From assembly GCA_034926225.1 (NCBI GenBank), contig JAYFRF010000013.1:133557-197556 (forward strand): a stretch of 64,000 bases of DNA, in the 5' to 3' direction. The notes under the pieces are model-generated. The model saw only the letters and a list, made by a program, of their open reading frames with translations. It searched no databases and was not told the DNA's origin. Shown in pieces: positions 34,882 through 43,279 of the stretch (the stretch's first letter is position 1; the number at the start of each line of letters is the position of its first letter). Source of the stretch: JAAZKA01 sp034926225 (GTDB lineage Bacteria > Bacillota > Clostridia > Oscillospirales > QAMX01). The translations under genes were made by a program, and so were the position numbers.

Positions 34882-35274
34882 ATGACGCGGAAAACGGAAC
34901 AGATGCGCGATCAGATTCTGCGCACAAGCGGCGTTAATCCTCTGAAGTGTATGTACTGCGGCAAATGCTCGGGCACTTGTCCGTCTTACGACGAGATGGA
35001 ATATCATCCCCATCAGTTTGTCCATATGGTCGAAACGGGGGATATCGAGCCTCTGCTCCATTCAAAATCGCTCTATCAGTGCTTATCGTGCTTCGCCTGC
35101 GTGGACCGCTGTCCGAGAAACGTGGAACCGGCTAAACTTGTGGAAGCCGTGCGCCTTATGGTCATCCGCGAGCAGGGTGCGAATCATTATAAGCCCGATC
35201 AGATCCCCGACATGCTTGACGAAGAAATCCCCCAGCAGCTCCTCGTCAGCGTCCTGCGCAAATACGCAAAGTAA
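34882..35274 (+). CDS. hdrC: Heterodisulfide reductase subunit C
   Basis: A 130-residue protein with two [4Fe-4S] motifs, CMYCGKCSGTCP near residue 23 and CLSCFACVDRCPRN near residue 67, the HdrC layout. It links HdrA to HdrB. ATG directly follows the hdrB stop. Confidence 0.92.
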   Translation: MTRKTEQMRDQILRTSGVNPLKCMYCGKCSGTCPSYDEMEYHPHQFVHMVETGDIEPLLHSKSLYQCLSCFACVDRCPRNVEPAKLVEAVRLMVIREQGANHYKPDQIPDMLDEEIPQQLLVSVLRKYAK

Positions 35275-35286
35275 AGGAGAAACGAC

Positions 35287-37290
35287 ATGCAAAGAATCGG
35301 CGTATTCGTATGCTGGTGCGGAACGAACATCGCGGGAACCGTGGATGTGAACGCGGTGTCGGAGGCTTTGAAAAACGAGCCCGGCGTCGTCTTCTCCACC
35401 AACTATCAATATATGTGCTCCCAGGCGGGACAGAACATCATCAAGGACGCCGTCCGCGAGCATCACCTGACAGGCCTTGTCATCGCGTCCTGCTCCCCCC
35501 GCATGCACGAGGTCACCTTCCGGAAGACAGCCTCTCAGGCGGGACTGAATCCGTACATGGTTGAAATCGCTAATATCCGCGAGCAGTGCTCGTGGGTGCA
35601 TAAAGATATCAAAACCGGCACCGAAAAGGCGATCATCCTCGGCCGGGCCGCGATCGCGAAGGTCAACCTCAACGCACCGTTAACGCCCGGCGAGTCCCCC
35701 GTCACCAAGCGCGCGCTCGTCATCGGCGGCGGCATCGCCGGCATCCAGACCGCGCTCGATATCGCCGACGCGGGCTTCCCTGTCGATATCGTCGAAACGA
35801 AGCCTACCATCGGCGGTAAGATGGCGCAGCTCGACAAGACTTTCCCGACGCTTGACTGCGCCGCGTGCATCCTGACACCGAAGATGGTCGACGTAGCGCA
35901 AAACGAGAACATCCGCATCTTTTCCTACAGCGAGGTGCAGGAGGTCGGCGGTTTTGTCGGCAACTTCACCGTCAAAATCCGTAAAAAAGCGCGCTATGTC
36001 AAAGAAGACGTCTGTACGGGCTGCGGACTCTGCACGGAGAAATGCCCGCAGAAGAAAATCTCCAACGAGTTCAATCTCGGCATGGATACGCGCCGCGCGA
36101 TCTATATCCCGTTCGCTCAGGCTGTCCCGAAGGTCGCAACCATCGACGCCGACCATTGCAATATGCTCAATAACGGCAAATGCGGCATCTGCGCGAAGAT
36201 CTGCACCGCGAAGGCCATCGATTATACCCAAAAAGACGAAATTATCGAGGAAAAATACGGCGCAATCGTTGCGGCAACCGGCTTTAACCCGATTTCCATG
36301 AATAAATTCGACGAATTCGCCTACAGTCAGTCAAAAGACGTCGTAACCTCCCTTGAGTTCGAGCGCCTGATGAACGCCGCAGGCCCTACCGGCGGTAAGC
36401 TTCTGCGTCCGTCCGACGGCCGGCATCCGCACACCATCGTCTTTGTCCAGTGCGTCGGCTCCCGCTGCTCGGGTGCAGAAAAGGGAAAGGAATACTGCTC
36501 CAAGATCTGCTGCATGTACACCGCCAAGCACGCCATGCTGACGCGCGACAAGTATCCGGATACCGAGGTGTATGTCTTCTATATCGACGTCCGTACGCCC
36601 GGCAAGAGCTTCGACGAGTTCTACCGCCGCGCGGTCGAGGATTACGGCGTCCACTACATCAAAGGCATGGTCGGCAAGGTCAGCCCCGAGAGTACGCCGG
36701 ACGGCGATAAGCTGATGGTGCGCGCGTCCGACCTGCTTGCCAATAAACAGCTCCATATTGAAGCCGACATGGTAGTGCTCGCCGCCGCAATCGAACCGGA
36801 TAAGTCCGCGCGTCCGCTTGCGACGATGCTGACGGCCTCCATGGATACGAACGACTTCTTCACGGAAGCGCATCCGAAGCTCCGGCCGGTCGAAAGTCCG
36901 ACGGCGGGCGTATTCCTCTCCGGCACCTGCCAGGGCCCGAAGGATATTCCCGAAACCGTCGCGCAGGCGGGAGCCGCTGCGTCAAAGGTGATCGGCCTAC
37001 TGGCCAAGGATAAGCTCGTCGGCAACCCCTGCATCGCGCATTCGAACGAATGGATGTGCAATGGCTGCTCCACCTGTGAGCGGGTGTGTCCGTACAACGC
37101 GATTACGTATATCAATAAGGAATTTAAGATGCCCGACCGCACGACGGCGATTCGCCGTATTGCACAGGTCAACGAAGCGGTGTGTCAAGGCTGCGGCGCT
37201 TGTACGGTGGCTTGTCCCTCCGGTGCGATGGACCTGAAAGGCTTTGCCAGCGCGCAAATCATGGCGGAGGTGGACGCGATATGCAAGTAA
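35287..37290 (+). CDS. hdrA: Heterodisulfide reductase subunit A, electron-bifurcating flavoprotein
   Basis: A 667-residue protein with all HdrA parts: N-terminal Cys-rich domain (C9, C11, C44, C69), FAD motif VIGGGIAGIQTA at 145-156 with the HdrA-typical GGKMAQLDKTFPTLDCAACILTPK, an inserted ferredoxin domain (CTGCGLCTEKCP, CGICAKIC) and two C-terminal [4Fe-4S] motifs (CNGCSTCERVCP, CQGCGACTVACP). HdrA holds the bifurcating FAD and reduces ferredoxin. Its end overlaps the MvhD-type gene by ten bases. Confidence 0.95.
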   Translation: MQRIGVFVCWCGTNIAGTVDVNAVSEALKNEPGVVFSTNYQYMCSQAGQNIIKDAVREHHLTGLVIASCSPRMHEVTFRKTASQAGLNPYMVEIANIREQCSWVHKDIKTGTEKAIILGRAAIAKVNLNAPLTPGESPVTKRALVIGGGIAGIQTALDIADAGFPVDIVETKPTIGGKMAQLDKTFPTLDCAACILTPKMVDVAQNENIRIFSYSEVQEVGGFVGNFTVKIRKKARYVKEDVCTGCGLCTEKCPQKKISNEFNLGMDTRRAIYIPFAQAVPKVATIDADHCNMLNNGKCGICAKICTAKAIDYTQKDEIIEEKYGAIVAATGFNPISMNKFDEFAYSQSKDVVTSLEFERLMNAAGPTGGKLLRPSDGRHPHTIVFVQCVGSRCSGAEKGKEYCSKICCMYTAKHAMLTRDKYPDTEVYVFYIDVRTPGKSFDEFYRRAVEDYGVHYIKGMVGKVSPESTPDGDKLMVRASDLLANKQLHIEADMVVLAAAIEPDKSARPLATMLTASMDTNDFFTEAHPKLRPVESPTAGVFLSGTCQGPKDIPETVAQAGAAASKVIGLLAKDKLVGNPCIAHSNEWMCNGCSTCERVCPYNAITYINKEFKMPDRTTAIRRIAQVNEAVCQGCGACTVACPSGAMDLKGFASAQIMAEVDAICK

Positions 37291-37715
37291 ACGGCTATAA
37301 ACCCAAAATCGTAGCGTTTTGCTGCAACTGGTGCTCCTATGCGGGCGCCGATCTCGCGGGCAACAATCGTCTGCAGTATCCCGATATGGTGAAGATCATC
37401 CGCGTGCCCTGCTCCTGCCGCGTCAATCCGATGTTCCTCCTCCGCGCGTTCCAGCGCGGCGCGGACGGCGTCATCCTCTGCGGCTGCCATCCGGGAGACT
37501 GCCATTATACGTCCGGCAACTACTATACACGCCGCCGTATGGCGCTGCTTTTCTCGATGCTCGACTATCTCGGCATCGAACGGGAGCGGACACGCGTCGA
37601 ATGGATATCCGCTGCCGAGGGCGCGAAATTTGCCGCCACAATGAACGAATTCTGCGAACAGGTAGCTGCTTTAGGCGAGAACAAGAGACTGGAGGACTTG
37701 CGATGCAAACCGTAA
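37281..37715 (+). CDS. flxD: MvhD/FlxD-like iron-sulfur protein
   Basis: A 144-residue protein with the MvhD pattern: FCCNWCSYAGADLAG, VPCSCRVNP, and CGCHPGDCHYTSGNYY. MvhD carries a [2Fe-2S] cluster and docks the electron-input module to HdrA. The open frame extends upstream, but ATG at 37281 is where homology starts. Overlaps the next gene by 13 bases. Confidence 0.9.
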   Translation: MQVNGYKPKIVAFCCNWCSYAGADLAGNNRLQYPDMVKIIRVPCSCRVNPMFLLRAFQRGADGVILCGCHPGDCHYTSGNYYTRRRMALLFSMLDYLGIERERTRVEWISAAEGAKFAATMNEFCEQVAALGENKRLEDLRCKP

Positions 37716-38698
37716 CACGTGAACAACTGATCATAAAAGCGGCGGCGCTGCTCGCGAGCGGCACGGTCAACCGGGTCTACGGCTGGAAGCGCGGCGAGTT
37801 TGCCTACGACGTCACGCCGGGTCTGTTCCGCTCCGCGGAGGAACTTGCGCGCGACTTCGTCTGGGGCGATTTCTGCGGCGCGAACTTCTCGAAGTATCTT
37901 GTTGCCGAAACCCGTAAGGGAGAAGGCAAGGTTCTCGTCTTTTTGAAGCCCTGCGATACTTATAGTTTCAATCAACTCTTGACCGAGCACCGCTTCGACC
38001 GTGACCGCGTCTATGTCGTCGGCATCCCCTGCGACGGTATGGCCGATATCGCGAAAGTCAAAGCGGCGGTGGGCGACGGTATCACCGGTGTGGAGACGGC
38101 GGGTGAAAACTTGATCGTTCACACCCTCTACGACGGAGACCGGACGCTGCAGCGCGCCCAGATGCTGGCCGAACGCTGCCTCCATTGCAAGAGCCGCAAG
38201 CACGTCGTTTACGACGAGCTTTTAGGCGACGACGGCGAGGTGCTCGACGCCCATCGTTTTGACGAGGTGGAAGCGCTCGAGCGCATGACGCCGGACGAAC
38301 GGTTCGCATTCTGGCAGAATGAGCTTTCCCGCTGCATCCGCTGCAACGCGTGCCGCAATGTCTGCCCGGCCTGCACCTGCGAAAAGTGCGTATTTGACAA
38401 TCCGGAGTCGGGCGTTGAGAGCAAGGCGGCCGCCGACAGTTTCGAGGAGCGCATGTTCCATATCATCCGGGCGTTCCACGTTGCCGGACGCTGCACCGAC
38501 TGCGGCGAATGCTCCCGCGTTTGCCCGCAGCATATCCCGCTGCACCTATTGAACCGTAAAATCATCAAAGATATCGACGCTTTCTATGGAGAGTATCAGG
38601 CCGGTGCCGAGGTAGGCTCCCGCGCACCGCTCGTCGATTATACGAAGGAAGATATCGAACCGGGGAAAGCCGTGGAAGGGGGAGCCCATCATGCGTAA
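37703..38698 (+). CDS. 4Fe-4S dicluster protein, AsrA-like (FlxC/FlxB type)
   Basis: A 331-residue protein. A first domain (to about 200, FLKPCDTYSFNQLL and GIPCDGM, Cys-rich) resembles AsrA/F420-type Fe-S proteins, followed by CIRCNACRNVCPACTC and CTDCGECSRVCPQH, two [4Fe-4S] sites. In the Desulfovibrio flxABCD-hdrABC cluster two such proteins carry electrons from FlxA to FlxD. It is a distant paralogue of the next gene. Exact B/C naming is uncertain. Confidence 0.82.
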   Translation: MQTVTREQLIIKAAALLASGTVNRVYGWKRGEFAYDVTPGLFRSAEELARDFVWGDFCGANFSKYLVAETRKGEGKVLVFLKPCDTYSFNQLLTEHRFDRDRVYVVGIPCDGMADIAKVKAAVGDGITGVETAGENLIVHTLYDGDRTLQRAQMLAERCLHCKSRKHVVYDELLGDDGEVLDAHRFDEVEALERMTPDERFAFWQNELSRCIRCNACRNVCPACTCEKCVFDNPESGVESKAAADSFEERMFHIIRAFHVAGRCTDCGECSRVCPQHIPLHLLNRKIIKDIDAFYGEYQAGAEVGSRAPLVDYTKEDIEPGKAVEGGAHHA

Positions 38699-39710
38699 AT
38701 GCACCGATATCCCCGCGCTGCTTGCTAAAATCGCCGAAAGCCGCAAGGTTTATCTCCCCGTCAACGGCGCGGACGGCCACGCCCATTATCAGGAATGGGC
38801 GAATGGCGTTCATTTAAGCGACACGCTCAATACCGTCCGCAGCGCAAAGGATTTCTTTTTCCCGCAGACAGAAAACCTGATGGATTTTAAGCGCCGGGGC
38901 AAAAAGATCGAAATTATCGACACACGCTCGGAGACGGAGGATTTCGTCCTCTTTGGCGTACGGGCCTGCGATGCCAGAAGCTTCGATATCCTCGACCGTG
39001 TGTTCCTTACGGAGCCAGTGGATAGCTACTACGCGTCCCGCCGTGAACATGGCGTTATTATGACGCTCGCCTGTACGCGTCCAGCCGAAACCTGCTTCTG
39101 CGGCACCTTCGGTATCGACGCGGCCGATCCGGGGGGCGATATCGCTTGCTGGAAAGCGGGCGACACGCTATACCTGGACGCGAAAACGGAAAAAGGGCAG
39201 GCGCTTCTCGATACCCTCAGCAGTGTGACCGTCCCATGCGGGACCGATGAGGTGGACACGCAGAAAGCCGAAACCGCCGCGTGCATGAAGAAGCTGCCGC
39301 TCGGTACACTCTCCACCGAGGGCTTTGGCGGGGATCAGCTTGACGCGCTCTTTAACGACCCGAAATGGGCGTCCCTCTCCGAGGCCTGCCTCGGCTGCGG
39401 CACCTGCACGTTCGTCTGTCCGACCTGCCAGTGCTACGATATCCGCGACTTCGACACCGGACACGGCGTGAAGCGTTTCCGCTGCTGGGACTCCTGCATG
39501 TACTCCGATTTTACGAAAATGTCGGCCGGTCAGCCGCGCCTGACGCAGCTTCAGCGATTCCGCCAGCGCTTTCTGCACAAGCTTGTGTATTACCCCGCGA
39601 ACAACGACGGTATATACAGCTGTGTGGGCTGCGGACGCTGTCTCGCGCGCTGCCCGATCTCGATGAACATCGTCAAGGTCATGAAAACCCTCGGGAGGAA
39701 CGACGCATGA
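38691..39710 (+). CDS. 4Fe-4S dicluster protein, AsrA-like (FlxB/FlxC type)
   Basis: A 339-residue protein similar in build to anaerobic sulfite reductase subunit A: FGVRACDARSFDIL, TRPAETCFCGTFG, then CLGCGTCTFVCPTCQC and CVGCGRCLARCPI. It overlaps the previous gene by eight bases and the next by four (ATGA). An electron-transfer role between the NADH module and HdrA is inferred from the cluster; no sulfite reductase catalytic subunit (AsrC) is present. Confidence 0.82.
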   Translation: MRKCTDIPALLAKIAESRKVYLPVNGADGHAHYQEWANGVHLSDTLNTVRSAKDFFFPQTENLMDFKRRGKKIEIIDTRSETEDFVLFGVRACDARSFDILDRVFLTEPVDSYYASRREHGVIMTLACTRPAETCFCGTFGIDAADPGGDIACWKAGDTLYLDAKTEKGQALLDTLSSVTVPCGTDEVDTQKAETAACMKKLPLGTLSTEGFGGDQLDALFNDPKWASLSEACLGCGTCTFVCPTCQCYDIRDFDTGHGVKRFRCWDSCMYSDFTKMSAGQPRLTQLQRFRQRFLHKLVYYPANNDGIYSCVGCGRCLARCPISMNIVKVMKTLGRNDA

Positions 39711-40534
39711 ACTATGACCCTTTAATGCCGCAGATTGGCGTGATTACCGATATCCGCATCGATACCCCCGACGTCAAAACCTTCCGCGTGACGACTCCCG
39801 ACGGGAAAAAGGCGTTTTCCCACACCCCCGGGCAGTGCGCCATGCTTTCCATCCCCGGCATCGGCGAAGCGATGTTCTCGATTACCTCCTCTCCAACAAA
39901 CGAGGAGTATATGGAGTTCTCCATCAAGAAATGCGGCTGCGTCACCGAGTGGCTGCATTCCGCTGAGGTAGGGCAGGAGATTACCATTCGCGGTCCCTAC
40001 GGAAACGGTTTCCCGGTGGACACCGCGTTTGCTGGCAAGGACCTGCTGTTCATCTCGGGCGGCATAGGGCTTGCGCCCCTGCGCTCCGTGATTAACTATG
40101 TTCGCTATTACCGTGACCGCTACGGCAAGGTCGATATCGTCTACGGTTCCCGCAGCAAGGCCGATCTCGTCGACTACCGCGAGATCATCGATGAATGGGC
40201 GACGGATGCGGGCGTGAACGTCCATCTGACGATCGACCGCGCGCAGGAGGGCTGGGACGGGCATGTCGGCTTTGTTCCGAATTATGTCAAGGAGCTCGGC
40301 TTTGACACGAACAAGGTGGCGATTATCTGCGGGCCGCCGATCATGATCAAATTCACCCTCGCGGGTTTGCAGGAATTGGGCTTTGACAAAACGCAGGTGT
40401 ATACGACAATGGAACTGCGGATGAAATGCGGCATCGGCAAATGCGGACGCTGCAACATTGGCTCGAAATACGTCTGTAAGGACGGTCCCGTTTTCCGCTG
40501 CGACGAGCTTGACGAGCTGCCGGATGAGTATTAA
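39707..40534 (+). CDS. flxA: FAD/NAD(P)H-binding oxidoreductase, FlxA/AsrB type
   Basis: A 275-residue protein of the ferredoxin-NADP reductase fold: FAD-binding MFSITSSP, NAD(P)-binding ISGGIGLAPLRSV, CGPPIMI near the end of the fold, and a C-terminal [2Fe-2S] site C-x4-C-x2-C-x8-C (KCGIGKCGRCNIG). It is the likely NADH entry point of the complex. The long upstream open frame is an artefact; ATG at 39707 overlaps the previous stop. Confidence 0.88.
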   Translation: MNYDPLMPQIGVITDIRIDTPDVKTFRVTTPDGKKAFSHTPGQCAMLSIPGIGEAMFSITSSPTNEEYMEFSIKKCGCVTEWLHSAEVGQEITIRGPYGNGFPVDTAFAGKDLLFISGGIGLAPLRSVINYVRYYRDRYGKVDIVYGSRSKADLVDYREIIDEWATDAGVNVHLTIDRAQEGWDGHVGFVPNYVKELGFDTNKVAIICGPPIMIKFTLAGLQELGFDKTQVYTTMELRMKCGIGKCGRCNIGSKYVCKDGPVFRCDELDELPDEY

Positions 40535-40550
40535 TATAAGGAGATCCGAT

Positions 40551-41225
40551 ATGGAAGCAATGGTAAATGTTTTCTTGTTCGGCAAGCGGTACGAGGTGCC
40601 GGAGAGCCTGACGATCATGCGCGCGATGGAATATGCGGGTTACCAGCTCGTACGCGGCTGCGGCTGCCGAAACGGCTTCTGCGGCGCCTGCGCGACGATC
40701 TACCGTATCCAGGGCGACCGCGAACTCCACGTCTGTCTCGCCTGCCAGACCAAGGTCGAGGATAACATGTATGTGGCGACACTGCCTTTCTTTCCGCTGA
40801 TTAAACAGGTCTACGATATCGAAAAAGTGAAGCCCACGGAACAAATTATGATGCAGCTGTATCCCGAAATCTACGCCTGCATTGGCTGCAACGCCTGCAC
40901 GAAGAGCTGTACGCAGGGACTCAATGTGATGCAGTACATCGCCTACGCCCAGCGCGGCGAGTACGAAAAATGCGCGGAGGAATCGTTTGACTGCGTGATG
41001 TGCGGCGTCTGCTCGGCCCGCTGCCCGGCGGGGATCTCCCATCCGCAGGTGGCTATGCTGGCCCGCCGTTTAAACGGCAAGTACCTCGCGCCGAAGTCTG
41101 CGCATCTGGAGAACCGCGTCCGCGAGATCGAAAACGGTGATTTTGAGACGCTCCTTGAAAACCTGATGGGCAAACCGGTCGAGGAGCTCAAAGAGCTCTA
41201 CAATAACCGCGAGATCGAGAAATAA
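40551..41225 (+). CDS. Fumarate reductase / TfrB-type iron-sulfur subunit
   Basis: A 224-residue protein. N-terminal ferredoxin fold with a [2Fe-2S] pattern (GCGCRNGFCGAC ... CLACQ), then CIGCNACTKSCTQG and CVMCGVCSARCPAG, so two four-Cys cubane sites rather than the 4Fe/3Fe pair of SdhB. There is no C-terminal CCG domain as in methanogen TfrB; here HdrB supplies that separately. AAGGAG seven bases before ATG. It should pass electrons to the flavoprotein encoded next. Confidence 0.87.
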   Translation: MEAMVNVFLFGKRYEVPESLTIMRAMEYAGYQLVRGCGCRNGFCGACATIYRIQGDRELHVCLACQTKVEDNMYVATLPFFPLIKQVYDIEKVKPTEQIMMQLYPEIYACIGCNACTKSCTQGLNVMQYIAYAQRGEYEKCAEESFDCVMCGVCSARCPAGISHPQVAMLARRLNGKYLAPKSAHLENRVREIENGDFETLLENLMGKPVEELKELYNNREIEK

Positions 41226-41242
41226 GGAGGGAGAAGCGGCCT

Positions 41243-42841
41243 ATGTATCCCGAAAAAATACAGGAATCCGTACGTGCGGTTGAAGCGGCGCGGTCGGAGA
41301 ACATCAAATTCGAACCGCGCCGCATGACGGCGGAGGAAAAAACTGCGCTTTTAGAGGCCTACCACCCGGATTATAAAAAAGGCGCGTACGAGCCTTTAAA
41401 AATCGGCCCCAATCAAGGTGAAAGCGTTCTTCATGAGCTTGCCGACATGCTGCAGGCGCATCCCCGTATCCGTCCCGGCGATGTCGATCTCGGGAAACCC
41501 GACTACGACGTGGACGTCCTCATCATCGGCGGCGGCGGCGCGGGTTCCTCCGCAGCGATCGAAGCGGACAATGCCGGAGCCCGTGCGATGATCGTCACGA
41601 AGCTGCGTATCGGCGACGCCAACACAATGATGGCCGAAGGCGGCATTCAGGCGGCCGATAAAGAAAACGACTCTCCCGCCATCCACTTCCTCGACGCCTA
41701 CGGCGGCGGTCACTTCGCGGCCAAGCGCGACCTGCTGTATAAGCTCGTCAATGAGGCACCGGAGGCCATCCGATGGCTCAACGACCTCGGCGTCGAGTTT
41801 GACAAGGCTCCCGACGGCACGATGATTACCACCCACGGCGGCGGCACCTCCCGTAAGCGTATGCATGCCGCTAAAGATTACTCCGGTGCGGAAATCATGC
41901 GTACCCTCCGTGACGAGGTCTTGAATCGTGGTATCCCGGTTGTGGACTTCACTGCCGCGGTCGAACTAATTCTCGATGAGGAAGGGAAAGCAGCCGGTGC
42001 GGTGCTGATGAACATGGAGACCCATGATCTGCTGGTCGCGCGCGCAAAAACCGTGATCATCGCCACCGGTGGCGCGGGGCGTATGCATTATCAGGGCTTC
42101 CCCACCTCCAACCACTACGGCGCGACGGCGGACGGTCTCGTCCTCGGCTATCGTGTCGGCGCAAAGCTTCTCTATGCCGATACCCTCCAGTACCATCCCA
42201 CCGGTGCAGCGTATCCGGAACAGATCTTTGGCGCGCTCGTCACCGAAAAAGTACGTTCCCTCGGCGCAAAACTCATCAACCGCGAAGGCAAGGTGTTTAT
42301 GCATCCTCTCGAGACCCGTGACGTTGCCGCCGCATCCATCATCCGCGAGTGCGGCGACCGCGCGCTCGGCGTCGATACGGGTTCCGGTGCGGGACTGTGG
42401 CTGGACACCCCGATGATCGAAATTATCGGCGGTGAGGGCACCATTGAGAGCCGTATCCCCGCCATGATGCGTATGTTCGGCAAATATGGCATCGATATCC
42501 GAAAAGAGCCGATCATCATCTATCCAACCCTCCACTACCAGAACGGCGGGCTTGACATCACCTCCGACGGGCAAACGACAAACGTCGAAAACCTCTACGT
42601 CGCGGGGGAGGCGGTCGGCGGTATCCATGGCCGCAACCGTCTCATGGGCAACTCCCTGCTCGATATCATTGTCTTCGGCCGAAGTGCGGGCCGTAACGCC
42701 GCCGAAAAATCCCATGGCGTCACGCAAGGCGCGCTGACCCTTGCGCATCTCGATCGCTTCGAAGCCATGCGCCGCGAAGCGGGTATTGACGGAGATATCG
42801 TTTCCCCCAAACTGCTGCCTGATTATCGGCATACCCGATAA
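41243..42841 (+). CDS. Fumarate reductase flavoprotein subunit (soluble FrdA/TfrA type)
   Basis: A 532-residue flavoprotein: FAD motif IIGGGGAGSSAA at 94-105, substrate-site HPTG (318-321), catalytic Arg359 in ETRDVAA, HYQNGG (431-436) and GRNRLMGNSLL (463-473). The position that carries covalently bound FAD in membrane SdhA/FrdA (His in SHT) is Asn127 (DANTMMAEGG), so FAD is probably not covalent. An extra segment of about 88 residues precedes the FAD fold. No membrane anchor subunit follows. L-aspartate oxidase is the alternative, but no nadA/nadC is near. Confidence 0.88.
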   Translation: MYPEKIQESVRAVEAARSENIKFEPRRMTAEEKTALLEAYHPDYKKGAYEPLKIGPNQGESVLHELADMLQAHPRIRPGDVDLGKPDYDVDVLIIGGGGAGSSAAIEADNAGARAMIVTKLRIGDANTMMAEGGIQAADKENDSPAIHFLDAYGGGHFAAKRDLLYKLVNEAPEAIRWLNDLGVEFDKAPDGTMITTHGGGTSRKRMHAAKDYSGAEIMRTLRDEVLNRGIPVVDFTAAVELILDEEGKAAGAVLMNMETHDLLVARAKTVIIATGGAGRMHYQGFPTSNHYGATADGLVLGYRVGAKLLYADTLQYHPTGAAYPEQIFGALVTEKVRSLGAKLINREGKVFMHPLETRDVAAASIIRECGDRALGVDTGSGAGLWLDTPMIEIIGGEGTIESRIPAMMRMFGKYGIDIRKEPIIIYPTLHYQNGGLDITSDGQTTNVENLYVAGEAVGGIHGRNRLMGNSLLDIIVFGRSAGRNAAEKSHGVTQGALTLAHLDRFEAMRREAGIDGDIVSPKLLPDYRHTR

Positions 42842-42863
42842 ATAATGAAGGAGAGAATGTACG

Positions 42864-43145
42864 ATGGAACTTGCTGCGATTTTTGAGGCACTGATGATCA
42901 TTTGCTTTGGTATTTCCTGGCCGCTTTCCATTATCCGTTCCGTGCGGTCCAAATCCACCAAGGGCAAGAGTCTGCTGTTCATGTGCTTTATCCTTTTCGG
43001 TTACTTCTGCGGCGTGGCTTCGAAGTTCATGACCCATACTTATAACCTCGCGTTCTACTTCTATTTCCCGAACATCGTCATGGTTTCCACCGACATCTGC
43101 CTGTACTTCCGTAATAAGAAACTCGAGCAGGTTGCATCGAAATAA
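42864..43145 (+). CDS. Small PQ-loop membrane protein (SemiSWEET-like)
   Basis: A 93-residue protein with three membrane segments (about 5-24, 37-57, 64-84). ISWPLSIIRSVRSKSTKGKS is the PQ-loop/MtN3-type signature that half-SWEET transporters share. It is the last gene of the operon, 22 bp after the flavoprotein gene with GGAG before the ATG. Function in this context is unknown; a small-molecule carrier or a membrane tether are both possible. Confidence 0.72.
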   Translation: MELAAIFEALMIICFGISWPLSIIRSVRSKSTKGKSLLFMCFILFGYFCGVASKFMTHTYNLAFYFYFPNIVMVSTDICLYFRNKKLEQVASK

Positions 43146-43180
43146 TTGCCGAGCAGGATAAGTATAAAATGAGATAAAGA

Positions 43181-43222
43181 ACATAAAACGGTGAGGTTTT
43201 TAATCTCACCGTTTTATGTTTT
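43181..43222 (+). terminator. Terminator of the operon
   Basis: ACATAAAACGGTGAG pairs with CTCACCGTTTTATGT, a 15-bp stem followed by TTTTG. Confidence 0.88.
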
Positions 43223-43279
43223 GAGCTAATTAACAGAAGGCGCAAACATGGAGCCTTTGTGATGGCTCGAACTTCTAAA

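Noticed and set aside
37182..37280. N-terminal extension of the MvhD-type protein
   Set aside because: It overlaps hdrA in another frame and has no homology; the ATG at 37281 fits better.
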